Positions 9,355 through 20,099 of a DNA stretch of 64,000 nucleotides are shown in pieces; the first letter of the stretch is position 1; each line of letters opens with the position of its first letter. Source of the DNA: Dillenia suffruticosa (lineage: Eukaryota; Streptophyta; Magnoliopsida; Dilleniales; Dilleniaceae); assembly GCA_033439265.1 (NCBI GenBank), contig JAVTVX010000035.1, forward strand, positions 14,038,001 through 14,102,000. Reading direction: 5' to 3'. The notes under the pieces are model-generated. The model did not search any database, was not told the DNA's origin, and saw only the letters and a program-made list of their open reading frames with translations. The position numbers and the translations under genes are program-made.

Positions 9355-9696
9355 GAGAAAGTGGAGGAAGAGTTTAATTTTTATTTAAAACCATAATCCC
9401 CTGTTGATGTGGCATTACCACGTCAGCAATTAGATAGCATGACATTGTCACGTCAACGATATATTGATGTGGCACATATGAGATTCCTTTTGATGCTGAC
9501 ATGACAATCACGTCAACATCTGTACGCCACGTAAACTATCATGTCAGCACTTGACGGCCACCCTATCGTCGTCTATAACGGAAGGACTAATACGATATGA
9601 ATTTGAAAGTTTAAGAACCATAAGATAACACTTTTAACTATAAGGACTAATTTGTGAAAAATGAATAAAATTTAAGTACTAAACTTGTAATTATCT
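9355..9696 (-). repeat. Copy B right TIR (outer end of the palindrome)
   Basis: It opens with AGTTTAATTTTTATTTAAAA and ends ACTTGTAATTATCT. The neighbouring bases (CAATATAAAA on the right, TACAAATAAA on the left of 5017) are only loosely alike, so no clear TSD is visible. Confidence 0.65.
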
Positions 9697-10130
9697 CAAT
9701 ATAAAATAATACGAAAAAATGATATTTTGTAAAATTACAGAAACAGAAATATAGATAAACATTAAAATATAAAAAAATATACATATTTTTATATAAATAT
9801 TAATTATTTTATGAAAATAATATAATAACTATATTTTGTAATAAAAATTTAAAATGATTGAATATGTAATTATGAATTATAATATAAATAATATAATTAT
9901 AATTAAATAAATAAATAATTCATTAATTATGAAAAATATATAAATATAAAAGATATTGTATAAATATTAATTAATTTATCATATCAAAACTACGTGACAA
10001 TATTTTAGAAATAAAAAAAAAGTTTATATTAGAAAATTAGCTAAAATTCTGATAAAAATAATTTCTAAGTTTGGTGTGAAAGTTGTTAAATCAATTGGAG
10101 TCTATATTGCAGTTAGTTAAAATATTTATA
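9697..10130. other. AT-rich spacer, nothing recognised
   Basis: Very AT-rich DNA with no open frame, repeat terminus or RNA gene that I can support. Confidence 0.6.
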
Positions 10131-10503
10131 TTAAAAAGTGAAATTTTCTAGTTTTCCCAGAGGATTCATTAAACGAATTCCATTTAAACAATCAAATCCG
10201 TCGTTCAGATAGAGAATTGTCCTTTTCTTTTTAATTATCTTTCCTCTTTTTTTTTTAAAAAAAACAATCTTTAATGAGGACATACTTGTAACCAAACAAG
10301 ACTCTAAACCGCTCCCAAACCCTAGAGAGGGGGCGCAATGCGCACACCTAACTAGCCTGGTTAGCGTCGGTGACCACTTCTCAGAATAAAAAAAGGGTTT
10401 GGGTTGCAACCCAAAACTCGTGCTCTCTCTGCAGGTGGGTTTTTGGGTCCCTCTCCTCTTTTCTCTTAATTACCCCCGCTCTCTCTCTCTCTCTCTCTCA
10501 TCA
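10131..10503 (+). promoter_or_regulatory. Upstream region and 5' leader of a GRP-type gene
   Basis: This stretch precedes the ATG at 10504. It holds AAACCCTAG (telo-box-like, about 10316-10324), found in promoters of many plant translation-related and RNA-binding genes. It also holds a palindromic GGGTTTGGGTTGCAACCC and a CT-rich leader with (CT)n at 10481-10499. I infer the original promoter and 5' UTR. No clear TATA box can be assigned. Confidence 0.4.
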
Positions 10504-10622
10504 ATGGCTTCTGCAGAGGTTGGGTATCGTTGCTTCATTGGAGGTCTTGCATGGGGCCACCAACGACTGATCTCTCGAGCAAGCCTTTATTCAATATGGA
10601 GAAATTCTCAAATCGAAGATCC
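10504..10622 (+). pseudogene. First exon of a glycine-rich RNA-binding protein gene (GRP7/8-like), broken
   Basis: The frame from the ATG at 10504 reads MASAEVGYRCFIGGLAW, the N-terminus and RNP2 motif of plant class IV glycine-rich RNA-binding proteins (single RRM, circadian or stress-related RNA regulation). One extra G near 10555 then shifts the frame. In the corrected frame the next residues are ATND, a TGA stop (10568-10570, where Arg is usual), SLEQAF and QYGEILKSK. A possible splice donor lies at 10623, as expected for the conserved intron inside the RRM. RNP1, the second exon and the Gly-rich tail are not found downstream. A retroelement sits in what would be the intron. This is a dead 5' fragment. 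Confidence 0.75.
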
Positions 10623-10858
10623 GTTTTGAAAATCGAAGGATCCGATCACCCGATTTCAGCGGTTTGACCTGATGGATTGATCTAATCTACCGTGTTACCC
10701 TTTCTATAATGTGATTCTTGATCTGTGTTAACTGCTATGTTTCTATTCTTTTATTGATCTCTCTCATCGTCAAATGGTATGTCTTCAATGTTTTCTGGCA
10801 AAGATATGAAGATTGATCGCTTTGATTCTTGATTTTTTTTCCTGTATTTTGAGGTTAG

Positions 10859-10890
10859 TGTAACAATCCTCTCTAGAGAGGATTGTTACA
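10859..10890 (+). repeat. Collapsed 5' LTR: perfect 32-bp palindrome
   Basis: The 16 bases TGTAACAATCCTCTCT are followed by their exact inverse. The first 8 bases equal the start of the right LTR, and the last 24 match its end (CTCTAGAGAGGATTGTTA). I infer an LTR that lost about 230 bp internally, leaving both tips joined. Confidence 0.8.
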
Positions 10891-10891
10891 A

Positions 10892-10906
10892 ATTAGTATT
10901 AGAGCA
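10892..10906 (+). other. Primer-binding site (degenerate, initiator Met-tRNA type)
   Basis: ATTAGTATTAGAGC directly follows the LTR tip. The usual site is TTGGTATCAGAGC, so about three positions differ. Confidence 0.6.
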
Positions 10907-10931
10907 TTCCTTTCTTGGTAGAATCATAATC

Positions 10932-11123
10932 ATGACAGAAGATGATTGGTTTGAAAATTTTGAAAAAGAACAAGAACTTTATAGGCAAGAATCGAAGAAA
11001 AAAAGGGAAGAATTCGATAAGAGGATGGACATTATCATGGCAAGGATTAATAACAAATTCAACGTTATATTAAAAATGTTTGGTATTGATGAAGATATCA
11101 AAACTTTGGTAGAAAAGGAGTAA
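10932..11123 (+). CDS. Short coiled-coil protein of the non-autonomous element
   Basis: A 63-residue ORF, very rich in Glu, Lys, Asp and Arg, is predicted to form a helix or coiled coil. It opens MTEDDWFENFEKEQEL and has a hydrophobic core around LKMFGIDEDI. The ATG lies 42 bp after the LTR tip. The same protein block, frameshifted, occurs in the older element at 440-645, so it is a conserved family feature and not a chance ORF. I recognise no domain. It could be the N-terminal remnant of a gag-like protein. Its function is unknown. Confidence 0.55.
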   Translation: MTEDDWFENFEKEQELYRQESKKKREEFDKRMDIIMARINNKFNVILKMFGIDEDIKTLVEKE

Positions 11124-11637
11124 AAAAATGAAAAGAAATTGGAAAGCAATGAAACAACTCAAGTGACAAATGAAATAATATCAACACACATGGAATATTA
11201 AGGTATTGATATATTTTTTGAGTTTTCCATTCTATCCACTTCTAGTGAACTTCTAGTGAAAAAATGTTAAAGGTGGAAGAAAAATCACAAATGATTAAAG
11301 AAGAACCCATTAATAAAGCAAGATCTCAATTGTCCAAGAAAGAAGTTTTTGATGGTGGATACATGTCAAACTCTCCGAAAATTAAATTTCTATTGTTCAT
11401 TGGGAAAAATCATTCATCAAAAAGAAGTTCAAGAAATGTCTCTATCAACCTCTATCATTTCTATTTTTCTCTCACTACTTTTCATGTAACTCAAGTCATA
11501 TCGATTGTTCGTTTTCATCATCTTATCTTTCAACACAAATGCGAGCCATGGTTCAAGATTTATGAATTCAAATTTCAATTATTAATTTCTTTTTTTTTCC
11601 TCCTTGAGGACAAGAATGCTTTCAAGGGGGGAAGTAT

Positions 11638-11902
11638 TGTAACAACTAGAGTTAATGGTTAATCATAATTAGAAATATTAGTTAGTAATTAATAGAAATA
11701 GTTAAATAGTTAGTAAAAATAGTATAAATAGTAATGTCAAATCATGTATTAGTATGAAATTGAATATAATAAAATGTAATATCTTTTTCTCTCTTGTATT
11801 CTCGCTCTCTCTTTCTCGATAGTCTTTCTCTTTCTATCTCTTAATTCTCTCTCTCTTTCTATCTCTCTATACATTTTTCCTTCTCTAGAGAGGATTGTTA
11901 TA
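11638..11902 (+). repeat. 3' LTR of the small element
   Basis: It starts TGTAACAACTAGAG and ends AGGATTGTTATA. A CT/TC-rich tract occupies 11789-11870. The preceding purine tract is at 11623-11634. Confidence 0.75.
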
Positions 11903-11907
11903 GTTAG

Positions 11908-12444
11908 ATCTTTGTAGATTCGCGCTTTGCTTTATTTTGAAATGGGTTAAAAGACCTGAATTAAAAAAAAGACTATAGCACAAAAATAATTGGACGATAA
12001 ACCGTGAACGTGCGAATTTACGTCCGAATTTTTTGTGAACAGGAGACCCTATCTGCGCTTTACGTATAGGGAAAAATATATAGAGAGAGTAAGATGCATA
12101 TCTCCAAAGAGACAAAATAGACAAAGAGACAAAATAGAGCCCATATATAATAAGAAGAGAGAGAGATGGGCTACGTATATAAACTAGGTGGAGTACATCG
12201 CGCACGTGCGTGGTGTGGATCTTATATACCCATTCGAAATAATTGTAAATAATTAATTGAAAAAAGCTTTGTTAAATTCATGCTTTATAAAATACGATAA
12301 TGATCAATAAATTAAAAAGAAAAACAATAAAATAACAAAATTGTCTACTCTCAATATAAACTGAAATAAAAAACTTAAATCAATTAAACTCATTCTCAAT
12401 CATACAAATAAAAATTATTTGTAACTCCAATATTTCTAACTTAT
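11908..12444. other. AT-rich flank, possible remainder of the GRP intron
   Basis: The sequence after the TSD could continue the interrupted intron, but no second RRM exon follows. GCGCACGTGCG near 12198 is a short palindrome with a G-box core. Nothing else is supported. Confidence 0.4.
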
Positions 12445-13470
12445 TGAAGGATTTATTACGCTATATGCATATACGAAAGCATATAAATTAAAAATTTGAA
12501 ATTTTTTGTATAAATATCTCAATATGTAGGGCATCAACAAATCAACCGAAACCGTGTAATCTCTCGTACGGATTGCTCAGTCAGGATGGTGATCACAAAA
12601 TGAACCATCACCATTTTTTCACAACATCTCAGCCCAATGTCTGGTAACCCAAATGACAAAAGAAATTTCTCATGCCCTTGATGCCAATTATTCTCACTCA
12701 GAGAATATATTTGTTTTCTCAACACCTCTCCGTTTCATTGTGCTTTTAAGATGGAATTTCATCCCTCAATGGTACGGTATGTGCATTCCAAAAAATGCCA
12801 TTGTTGCCTAAGTAAAAAAATGGGGCACACACACACACACACACTGTTTAACATTTGAAGAGAGAGAGGGAGTCTCTTATTTTGTTTGACGTAGGCACAC
12901 CTTAGATAGAAAGGGGAGGGAGTTACTTTTTTTTTGGTTGGTTAGTGAAAATGGGTTTCAAAAATAACTACCCTTTGTTTAAACAAAAATGCCCCTTTGT
13001 GGGCATAACTACCAACATCTCCCATTTGCACACGAGAGTATTTTATATCCGTCACAAGATCACAATTTATGCGATCTATTACATCACTCTATTGGATTTT
13101 CATATAGGATTGGACGTCGTGCAACCGGCGAGTACACCTACAAGCGAAGATTTCTTGATTCACCTGTTAGAATGATCGATAAGCCATCGTTAGTACCAAA
13201 AAGAACCCACTGTTCTCCAAACTCAACGCAATTATATCCATCGAGCCATTTTTCTCATTGAAAGTGATCCCCAATTATTTGCTTGACCGTGTATTCACTA
13301 TTATGTTTGAATCTCAATATGAATTAACATAATAGGTCGACCGGTGAATACAACACCATGATATAATGCTGATTGGTTTTCCTTCTATACTACTAACCTG
13401 TAATTTTATCTTAACTGCTTTCCTAGATATACACTGCCAAACCAAATTAACCATGGTTTCTTGGTGACAT
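12445..13470 (-). repeat. copia1 3' LTR, interrupted by gypsy1
   Basis: Positions 12445-13015 match 51639-52215, for example 'GGATTTATTACGCTATATG' and 'TTGATGCCAATTATTCTCAC'. The last 23 bases of this LTR lie beyond gypsy1 at 24343-24365, ending CATCACA. It contains an (AC)n run at 12830-12844. Confidence 0.7.
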
Positions 13471-16165
13471 TGTCACGCCCCGACCCACTCCCGAGCCAGG
13501 CACGCAACCAGCCCGCCGCGGCACCCAGATGCACAGGCACCACGTCCCGCACATCAAAGCACTGTAAGGCTATCAACATTCACATAATCCAAGTTTCCAA
13601 ATCACAGAGATCCCCAAGTAATAAAAATAATACATGTATGCCTCAATGTAAATTAAAACGAGTGAGAGTTAACCTTATACAGATCAAAAGAATTATAAAT
13701 ATAGTTATCCCAATTTAAACAAATATAATGGTCATCCTAACTTCCTCAAGATGAAACAATAACCTCAATATATAGCGAAAGAGCGGGTAGTCATACCCCG
13801 GCCTAGTAGTCTCCAAAGAATATCCAATACAACAATGTGCACAAATCTCTCAGTCTGAGTCTACCCCTGTAGGAGGGAAATGTGAGGGGTGAGTACCGTA
13901 GAGAAGGGGTTGGTACTCAGCAAGTCGAGGGGATGACATGCTATAATTAATTTTTTGGGTGAATTAGGAGTGCCAAAATTATGTCACAATAAATCTATAG
14001 TATGCAAAAAAAATATTATGACATCTCAATAAATCATTCACAACATACGTATCAAATCAAATATGCATCCAGTATGTATGTCCGTTATATCATGTAGAGC
14101 CGGCCGAAAATATCCCGGTAAGTGCCAACCATGGCCAAGGACGGGCAACGTTGAGGGTTTTCACAGTGCAAGTAATAAAATAAGGCTCTTTACCCCAACG
14201 TTGGCTACAGACTACTCCAACTAGCCTGTATATATATATATCGTACACGTATCAAGGATCAAGCGTGTATGGAAACCCGCCGGTGCTAGACCTACCAAGG
14301 TCCTCCCCGGAGTTGTTCAACCGACAACTGTCCATACAATATGTATGACAATCTGGCGGATACCCCCTGCAGAGGCGTATCCGGGCACAACAGGTGCCTC
14401 TACCAAATGTCTTTCGTAGCTATGGAATGCCATAGGAAGCATATTATCATCATCACAGTATCCACAGGGGCATCCAGCCCAAATCACATATTTCAAGCCA
14501 AATTATCAAACCCTATCATGTCAAAAGCATGTGCCAATATGCAATGGAAACATAAAATCATGTGGATATATCAAAGTGTGGAACATCATCAAGTATCAAA
14601 ATCAGGGATGCATATCGATATAAACAAGTTGGGACACTCCATATATCACAAAACATTTTCATAAATCTAGGAGAATATGTCAATCATACCATTTTAAATC
14701 ATGCTTTTGAAAGGTTTTTAAAACACGGTATCAATTAAAAGTAGATGTCAAGTCCCACTCACTGTTCGGAGAGGATAACGCACTCCCCAATATTTCCACA
14801 GAGCGTAAATCAAGTGTCCCCTCCGTTCAACTCAAATAACTCTTAGTCAGACAAACAGTTTGCAGATTTTTAACCTGCGCAGTCATCGAAAACAGACTAT
14901 AACTTTGGCTATACCGATCCAAATCAGATGATTCTTATCTCATTTTAAAGCTAAGGGACAACACTATAACTTTCATTTTGCACACTGCCTCAGATTCAAA
15001 TCACAGAATTCCCGGTAAGCCTCATTTTGTTATAGCCATATTTAAGTTTCAGATTCTGTCCAGTTTTTGTACAGAAGCTATAACTTTCATCCTACTCACC
15101 AAAGTATAATGAAATTTTAACATGTTATAGCTAAGATACAGATCTACAATTTTCGTGTTTTGAGTTTTACCTAAATATGTCTGGAAGGGGTTGAACAAAA
15201 TTCATGAACAGGACAGATACGTTTTAGTGAAACATACGGTTTCTGTCAACACAGTTTTAAGGAAAATTGTATAACTTTCAATTTCCTCATGAGAAATGGC
15301 TGAAATGTTTATATGTTATAGATAAGGCATATATCTATAACTTTCATGCTTTGTGTTTCTTCAAACTAAGACAGGAGAGGGGTCGTTTTTACTCACTACT
15401 GTCAAGATTCGAAACAGGACGCTTCTATGTCGAGTTTCAGGAAAAGTACCATAACGTTTGGCACAGGCATCAGAATTTGGTGATTCTTACCTCGTTGGAA
15501 AGATAAGACTTAGATATACAATTCAAATAACTATCACATTTTCAAATTCTGACTCTAAGATACCTTAAAAGAGAGATGAATCACGGACAGAAATAAAATT
15601 TAAAGTGAGACAGGATAAAATTTCTTACCTCACTTTCTTTGTCTTCCTCTCTTGCTTCTCTCCTTGTTCTCACGAATTTGGGAAGAATGAACAAACATTC
15701 TAAGACCTTCTTCTTTTATTATTGTGTTAATAACTCACCACGCTGAGATCAAATCTCCAATTAATCTAAACCATAGGATCATTTTCACTATTACATGTGT
15801 TTTGATTGGTTTTTTTTTTTTTTTGTGCATGTGTTCTCATTAGCCCACCTTGCCTTTCTCATCTCCATTTGGCCAACACTTGTCTTCCTCACTATAACAC
15901 TTGTTCAATACAAGAATACACTTGTCACATTTCATTTAAGTTTTGTTAATTGCTAACAAGTCTTTTGACTTATAAAAATTCTAATTTGACCCCTAAAATT
16001 TTCATAATTACTTACTAGGCCCAAAATCTTATATTAGACCTAATAAAATTTATTTAATATGAAATTAAGGTTTTGAATCTCTTTAAGTCAAAATTGATCC
16101 GATTTGTATTTTACCGTCAAATATCATTTTTTTTGTGAAAATTCATGAACCTGTAGTAGTAGAAA

Positions 16166-16220
<55 letters not shown>

Positions 16221-16258
16221 GAAATTCACTATAGAATACACCGAAAGTCGGTGTTATA
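13471..16258 (-). repeat. gypsy1 3' LTR
   Basis: Runs from TGTCACGCCCCGA to GGTGTTATA. A TATA-like CTATATAT lies on the minus strand at 13768-13775. An (AT)n run at about 16164-16215 is much shorter in the other LTR. ACACCGA-AAG-TCGGTGT (16238-16254) forms a hairpin at the LTR edge. The neighbouring purine tract, read on the minus strand, is AAGGGGTTAGGAAAA. Confidence 0.85.
14897..15520 (-). repeat. Degenerate tandem repeat of about 185 bp inside the LTR
   Basis: The motif CTATAACTTTCAT, in variants, starts at 14897, 14964, 15078, 15144, 15269, 15335, 15450 and 15514. The spacing alternates between 64-67 and 114-125 bp, giving a period of 181-191 bp over about 3.5 units. The right LTR shows the same series at 23008-23626. 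Confidence 0.7.
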
Positions 16259-16334
16259 TTTTCCTAACCCCTTAAAAACAAGTTTTGTCCCCGAAACTAA
16301 AAGAAAACCATATAGGGAAAGGAAAATTACTCAG

Positions 16335-17762
16335 TAAATAGATGAGGGTACTGTCCCCTCATAGTCTCCTTGGGCTCCCAAGTCTCCTCTTCGACTTGGT
16401 CGTTACGCCACAAAATGCGTACTAATGGGACATCCTTGTTTCGCACTCTATGGATCTGCTGGTCAAGGACTGGTACGGACTATACAGGTAAACTCAGGTC
16501 CTCCCGTAGCTCAACTGGTGGAGGTTCTAAAACATGAGAAGGGTCAAGCATATATCTCCTAAGCACCGAGACATGGAACACATCGTAAATACGTGCCAAC
16601 TCCTCTGGCAGGTCCAATTTGTATGCCACACTTCCGATCCTCTCAAGAATACGGAAGGACCCAATATATTTGGGGCTCAGTTTGCCCCGCTGCCTGAAAC
16701 GGATCACCCCTTGCCAGGGTGAGATCCTCAAGAATACCTTGTCTCCCTCTTGAAACTCCAGTGGTCGCCGCCTACGGTCTGCATACACCCTCTGTCGATC
16801 CTGGACGGCTCTCATCCTTTGTTGGATGATCTTGACCTTCTCCCTCGTCTCCTCAACAAGCTCCACATTGCTGAGGTGCCTCTTACCGACCTCATCCCAA
16901 CATAAAGGTGTGTGGCATCGCCTCCCATACAATGCCTCGTATGGAGGCATCCCGATACTCGTCTGGTAGCTGTTATTATATGTAAACTCTACAAGTGGTA
17001 AATGCCGATCCCAGCTACCATGAAAATCAATAACATAAGCCCGAAGCATATCCTCAAGTATCTGAATCGTGCACTCTGACTGGCCATTTGTCTGAGGATG
17101 ATAGGCTGTGCTAAAGTTCAATCTAGTATCCAATGCCTCCTGCAAACTGGGCCAGAACCTAGACATCTGGGGTCCCTGTCTGAAACAGTCGACACAGGCA
17201 CCTCGTGAAGTCGTACTATGGTGTCCATATAGAGACGTGCCTGTACCTCCAAGGAGTAGTCACTACGGATGGGGATAAAGTGTGCAGATTTAATGAGTCA
17301 ATCGACAATCACCCTAATCGCATCATGCTGCGTGAAAGTCCTCGGTAACCCCATCACGAAATCCATAGTAATATGTTCTCACTTCCACTCAAGATTGGGA
17401 AGTGGCTGTAAAATACCTGCTGGTTTCTGGTACTCAGCCTTCACCTGCTGGCACACCAAGCACCGTGCTACAAACTCTGTTATCTCCCGCTTCAAGCCCG
17501 ACCACCAATAACTACCTCTGATGATGCGGTACATCTTTGTACCCCCGAGATGCATAGCATAAGCCGAAGAGTGTGCCTCAAGAATAGCATGTCGAAGCTT
17601 AACATCAGCTGGAATACACACTCCGTCTCTGAGAACCACGAGTCCATCAGTACGGACTCGAAAATCCCCGCCCTCTCCTCGGCGAATCCGATCGTGAATA
17701 GCCTGGAGCTCTACATCTGTACCGTGAAGCTCTCTGATGCGGTCAAGTAGTGTAGGCTGCAC
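16335..17762 (-). pseudogene. gypsy1 integrase with chromodomain-like tail, broken
   Basis: Minus-strand reading gives the zinc-binding segment (HSSAYAMHLGGTKMY, then CLVCQQVKAEYQKP). The catalytic core follows (MDFVMGLPRT, VSDRDPR, AYHPQTNGQSE), then the GPY-type region (WQGVIRFRQRGKLSPKYIG, VFHVSVLRRY). After a TAG at 16480-16482 the same frame continues with RILWRNDQVEEETWEP, a chromodomain-like tail of the Tekay/Del type. Integrase inserts the cDNA, and such tails are thought to guide target choice. Breaks are a TGA in place of Trp near 17376, further stops between 17290 and 17340, a frameshift near 17170 and the TAG before the tail. Confidence 0.85.
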
Positions 17763-19094
17763 TTAAATCTGGCTAACAGTGTACCCTGCTCATCGCTAGC
17801 CAAGCTGACTCCCAAATCTCGGAGTTCTACCAAGCAGGAGATGTAAGATTTCTCTGTTGCCTGAGAAGTGGTAGAAGAAGATGATTTCCGGCTCAGGGCA
17901 TCTGCTACTACATTTGTCTTGTCTGGATGATAGTCAATAACCAAGTCGTAGTCGTTCAGCAGCTCTAACCATCTTCTCTGTCTCAGGTTTAGCTCTCTCT
18001 GAGTAAATAAATACTTCAAACTCTTATGGTCTGTGAAGACCCTGCAAGTAACTCCATATAAATAATGCCGCCATATTCTCAATGCGAAAACTATGGCTGC
18101 CAGCTCTAGATCGTGAGTAGGGTAGTTCACCTCATGCTTCTTCAACTGTCTCGAAGCATAGGCGATCACCCGTCCATCCTGCATCAATACGCAACCCAAC
18201 CCCTACCGGCTGGCATCACTATACACAACATACTCCCTGCCGCTGGTAGGAGAGCCAAGATAGGTGCAGATGTCAATCGTTGTTTGAGCTCCTAAAAACT
18301 CGCCTCACAGTGGTCATCCCAACAGAACTTGACGTCTTTCCTCGTCAATTGGGAGAGTAGAGCAGCAATTTTCGAGAAACCCTCTACGAATCATCTGTAA
18401 TAACCAGCAAGTCCAAGAAAACTCCGGATCTCAGTAATGGTCTGCGGCTACTCCCACCTCAATATGGCCTCTACTTTCTACGGATCAACAAAAATCCCAT
18501 CCGCAGAAACAATGTGGCCAGAAATCCAATCTCCCTAAGCCAAAATTCACACTTGGTGAATTTGGCATATAACTGCTGCTTACAGAGAGTCTGTAAGATC
18601 ACCCTCAGGTGCTGTACATGCTCCTCATCACTCCGTGAGTATACCAAAATGTCATCAATAAAGACGATAACAAAACGATCCAAGTAGCTATGGAAAACCC
18701 GGTTCATCAAATCCATAAAAGCCGCTGGAGCATTAGTCAATCCAAACGGCATCACTAAAAACTCAAAGTGACCATAGCGAGTGTGGAATGCAGTCTTGGG
18801 CACGTCCTCGGCCCGAATCCGTAAGTGATGATGACCAGACTGCAAATCGATCTTCTAAAAGACCCGTGCACACTGAAGCTGGTCAAATAGGTCATCAATA
18901 CGTGACAGAGGATACCGGTTCTTGACGGCCACCTTATTCAACTGTCGATAATCCATGCACAGTCGTAAGGTCCCATCCTTTTTCTTCACAAACAACACTG
19001 GAGTACCCCAAGGCGAAGTGCTCGGACGGATAAAGCCCTTGTCTAGTAATTCCTGCAACTGGATCTTGAACTCTCTTCGCTTAGCTGGCGCCAT
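17711..19094 (-). pseudogene. gypsy1 reverse transcriptase and RNase H, broken
   Basis: RT begins with [20 protein letters not shown] and includes [37 protein letters not shown] and the catalytic FIDDILVYS near 18650. RNase H follows from about 18199 ([48 protein letters not shown]). These copy the RNA genome into DNA and remove the template. Stops interrupt the chain near 18854 and between 18470 and 18200, where the thumb-to-RNase H connection is frameshifted. Motif residues themselves look intact. Confidence 0.85.
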
Positions 19095-19124
19095 TCTATA
19101 TGGCGGAATAGATATAGGGGCGGC

Positions 19125-19735
19125 TCACGGAACTATGTCGATCTCAAAGTCAAACTTCCGAGCCGGTGGAAGGCCAGGTAGCTGCTCAGGGAAAACATCT
19201 GTAAACTCCTGTACTACAAGGACATCCTCATTCCTTGGTCCCTTCACAGTAGTATCCACAACATGGGCCAAGTACGCCGTGCAGCCTTGGCGTATTAACC
19301 TCCTGGCATCCATCACCGAAATAACACAGCGAGGCAATACTCTCCTCTCACCAGAAAATCTCAAAGTAAGCCCCTCTGATCTCCAAAACTCGACCTCCTT
19401 AGTAAAACAATCAACGGAGGCTCTGTGTCTGCTCAGCCAATCCATGCCAAGGATGGCATCAATATCAGTCAGGTCCAAAGGGATCAAATCTGCCTCAAGT
19501 ACGGTGTTTCCAATCATGACCTCTATCCCTCTATAGACTGAATCTCTCAAGAACTGTTCACCGAGAGAGGAGTAAAAACCAATATCTCCTCTCCAAGTGG
19601 AGTCAAAGGCTTACCCATCAGGTGGGCAAAGGACGTTCTTACATACGAGTAGTTCGACCCGGTGTCGATAAGGACACGGGCGTCGACTCCATTAATCCTC
19701 ATAGTTCCTAAATGTGGGGAAAGTAAAGAGATCAC
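19125..19735 (-). pseudogene. gypsy1 protease and protease-RT linker
   Basis: The aspartic protease signature VLIDTGSNYSYV is intact near 19660, and the ILGMDWL block (an adjacent conserved segment) lies near 19440. The frame changes around 19547, splitting the domain. A retroviral-type protease would cut the polyprotein. This copy cannot be made in one piece. Confidence 0.8.
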
Positions 19736-20099
19736 TTTAAATAAAGATGGTAATAGATACTCATCATATATATCTCAAAATATATGTATCTCAAAAGTAG
19801 GTACAGCCAACATAGTCAAGCCTCTAAGGCTTTGGCTTATGATGAGTCTCAAAATAAAAGTACAGGGGAAATCTCTAAGTGTGTGAGTCAGAAAGGGGAG
19901 TACCAATAATGACATCGGGGTTCGTCTACGCATCCTCCTGCGTCATCGAGTACACTTGGGCCTGAGCCCTCGGCGGCTGCCTCGATGGTCCCAGTGCCAT
20001 ACTACTCCCAGCTACTGTTCATGGGGCTATGGGGGTAGAGTGTGCCGGTGCTCCTTACTGTCCCCCTTGTGGAGCACTCGACTGAATAGAAATTGTCAG

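Larger units (their letters stand above)
7193..9696 (-). mobile_element. Long-TIR DNA transposon copy B (inverted) with captured cyclin D and ycf2
   Basis: TIRs at about 7200-7510 and 9355-9696 enclose, on the minus strand, the same leader, cyclin fragment and second segment as copy A. No transposase is visible. The outer end ACTTGTAATTATCT (9683-9696) is the inverse of the start of copy A, so the whole 5017-9696 block is one imperfect palindrome with arms of about 2.2-2.5 kb. Copy B is the better-preserved version of the cyclin fragment, but it gained a plastid insertion. Confidence 0.6.
10854..11907 (+). mobile_element. Small non-autonomous LTR retrotransposon with TSD GTTAG
   Basis: The element spans 10859-11902 (1044 bp) and is flanked by GTTAG at 10854-10858 and 11903-11907. 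The left end is only 32 bp (10859-10890), while the right LTR is 265 bp (11638-11902). A primer-binding-like site follows the left end, and the purine tract 'AAGGGGGGAAG' precedes the right LTR. The phrase CTTGAGGACAAGAATGC and the encoded stretch LEDKNAFKGGSIV resemble the end of plant gypsy polyproteins. No pol domains are present. It is related to the element at 1-2359 and must have been moved by another element's enzymes. Confidence 0.8.
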
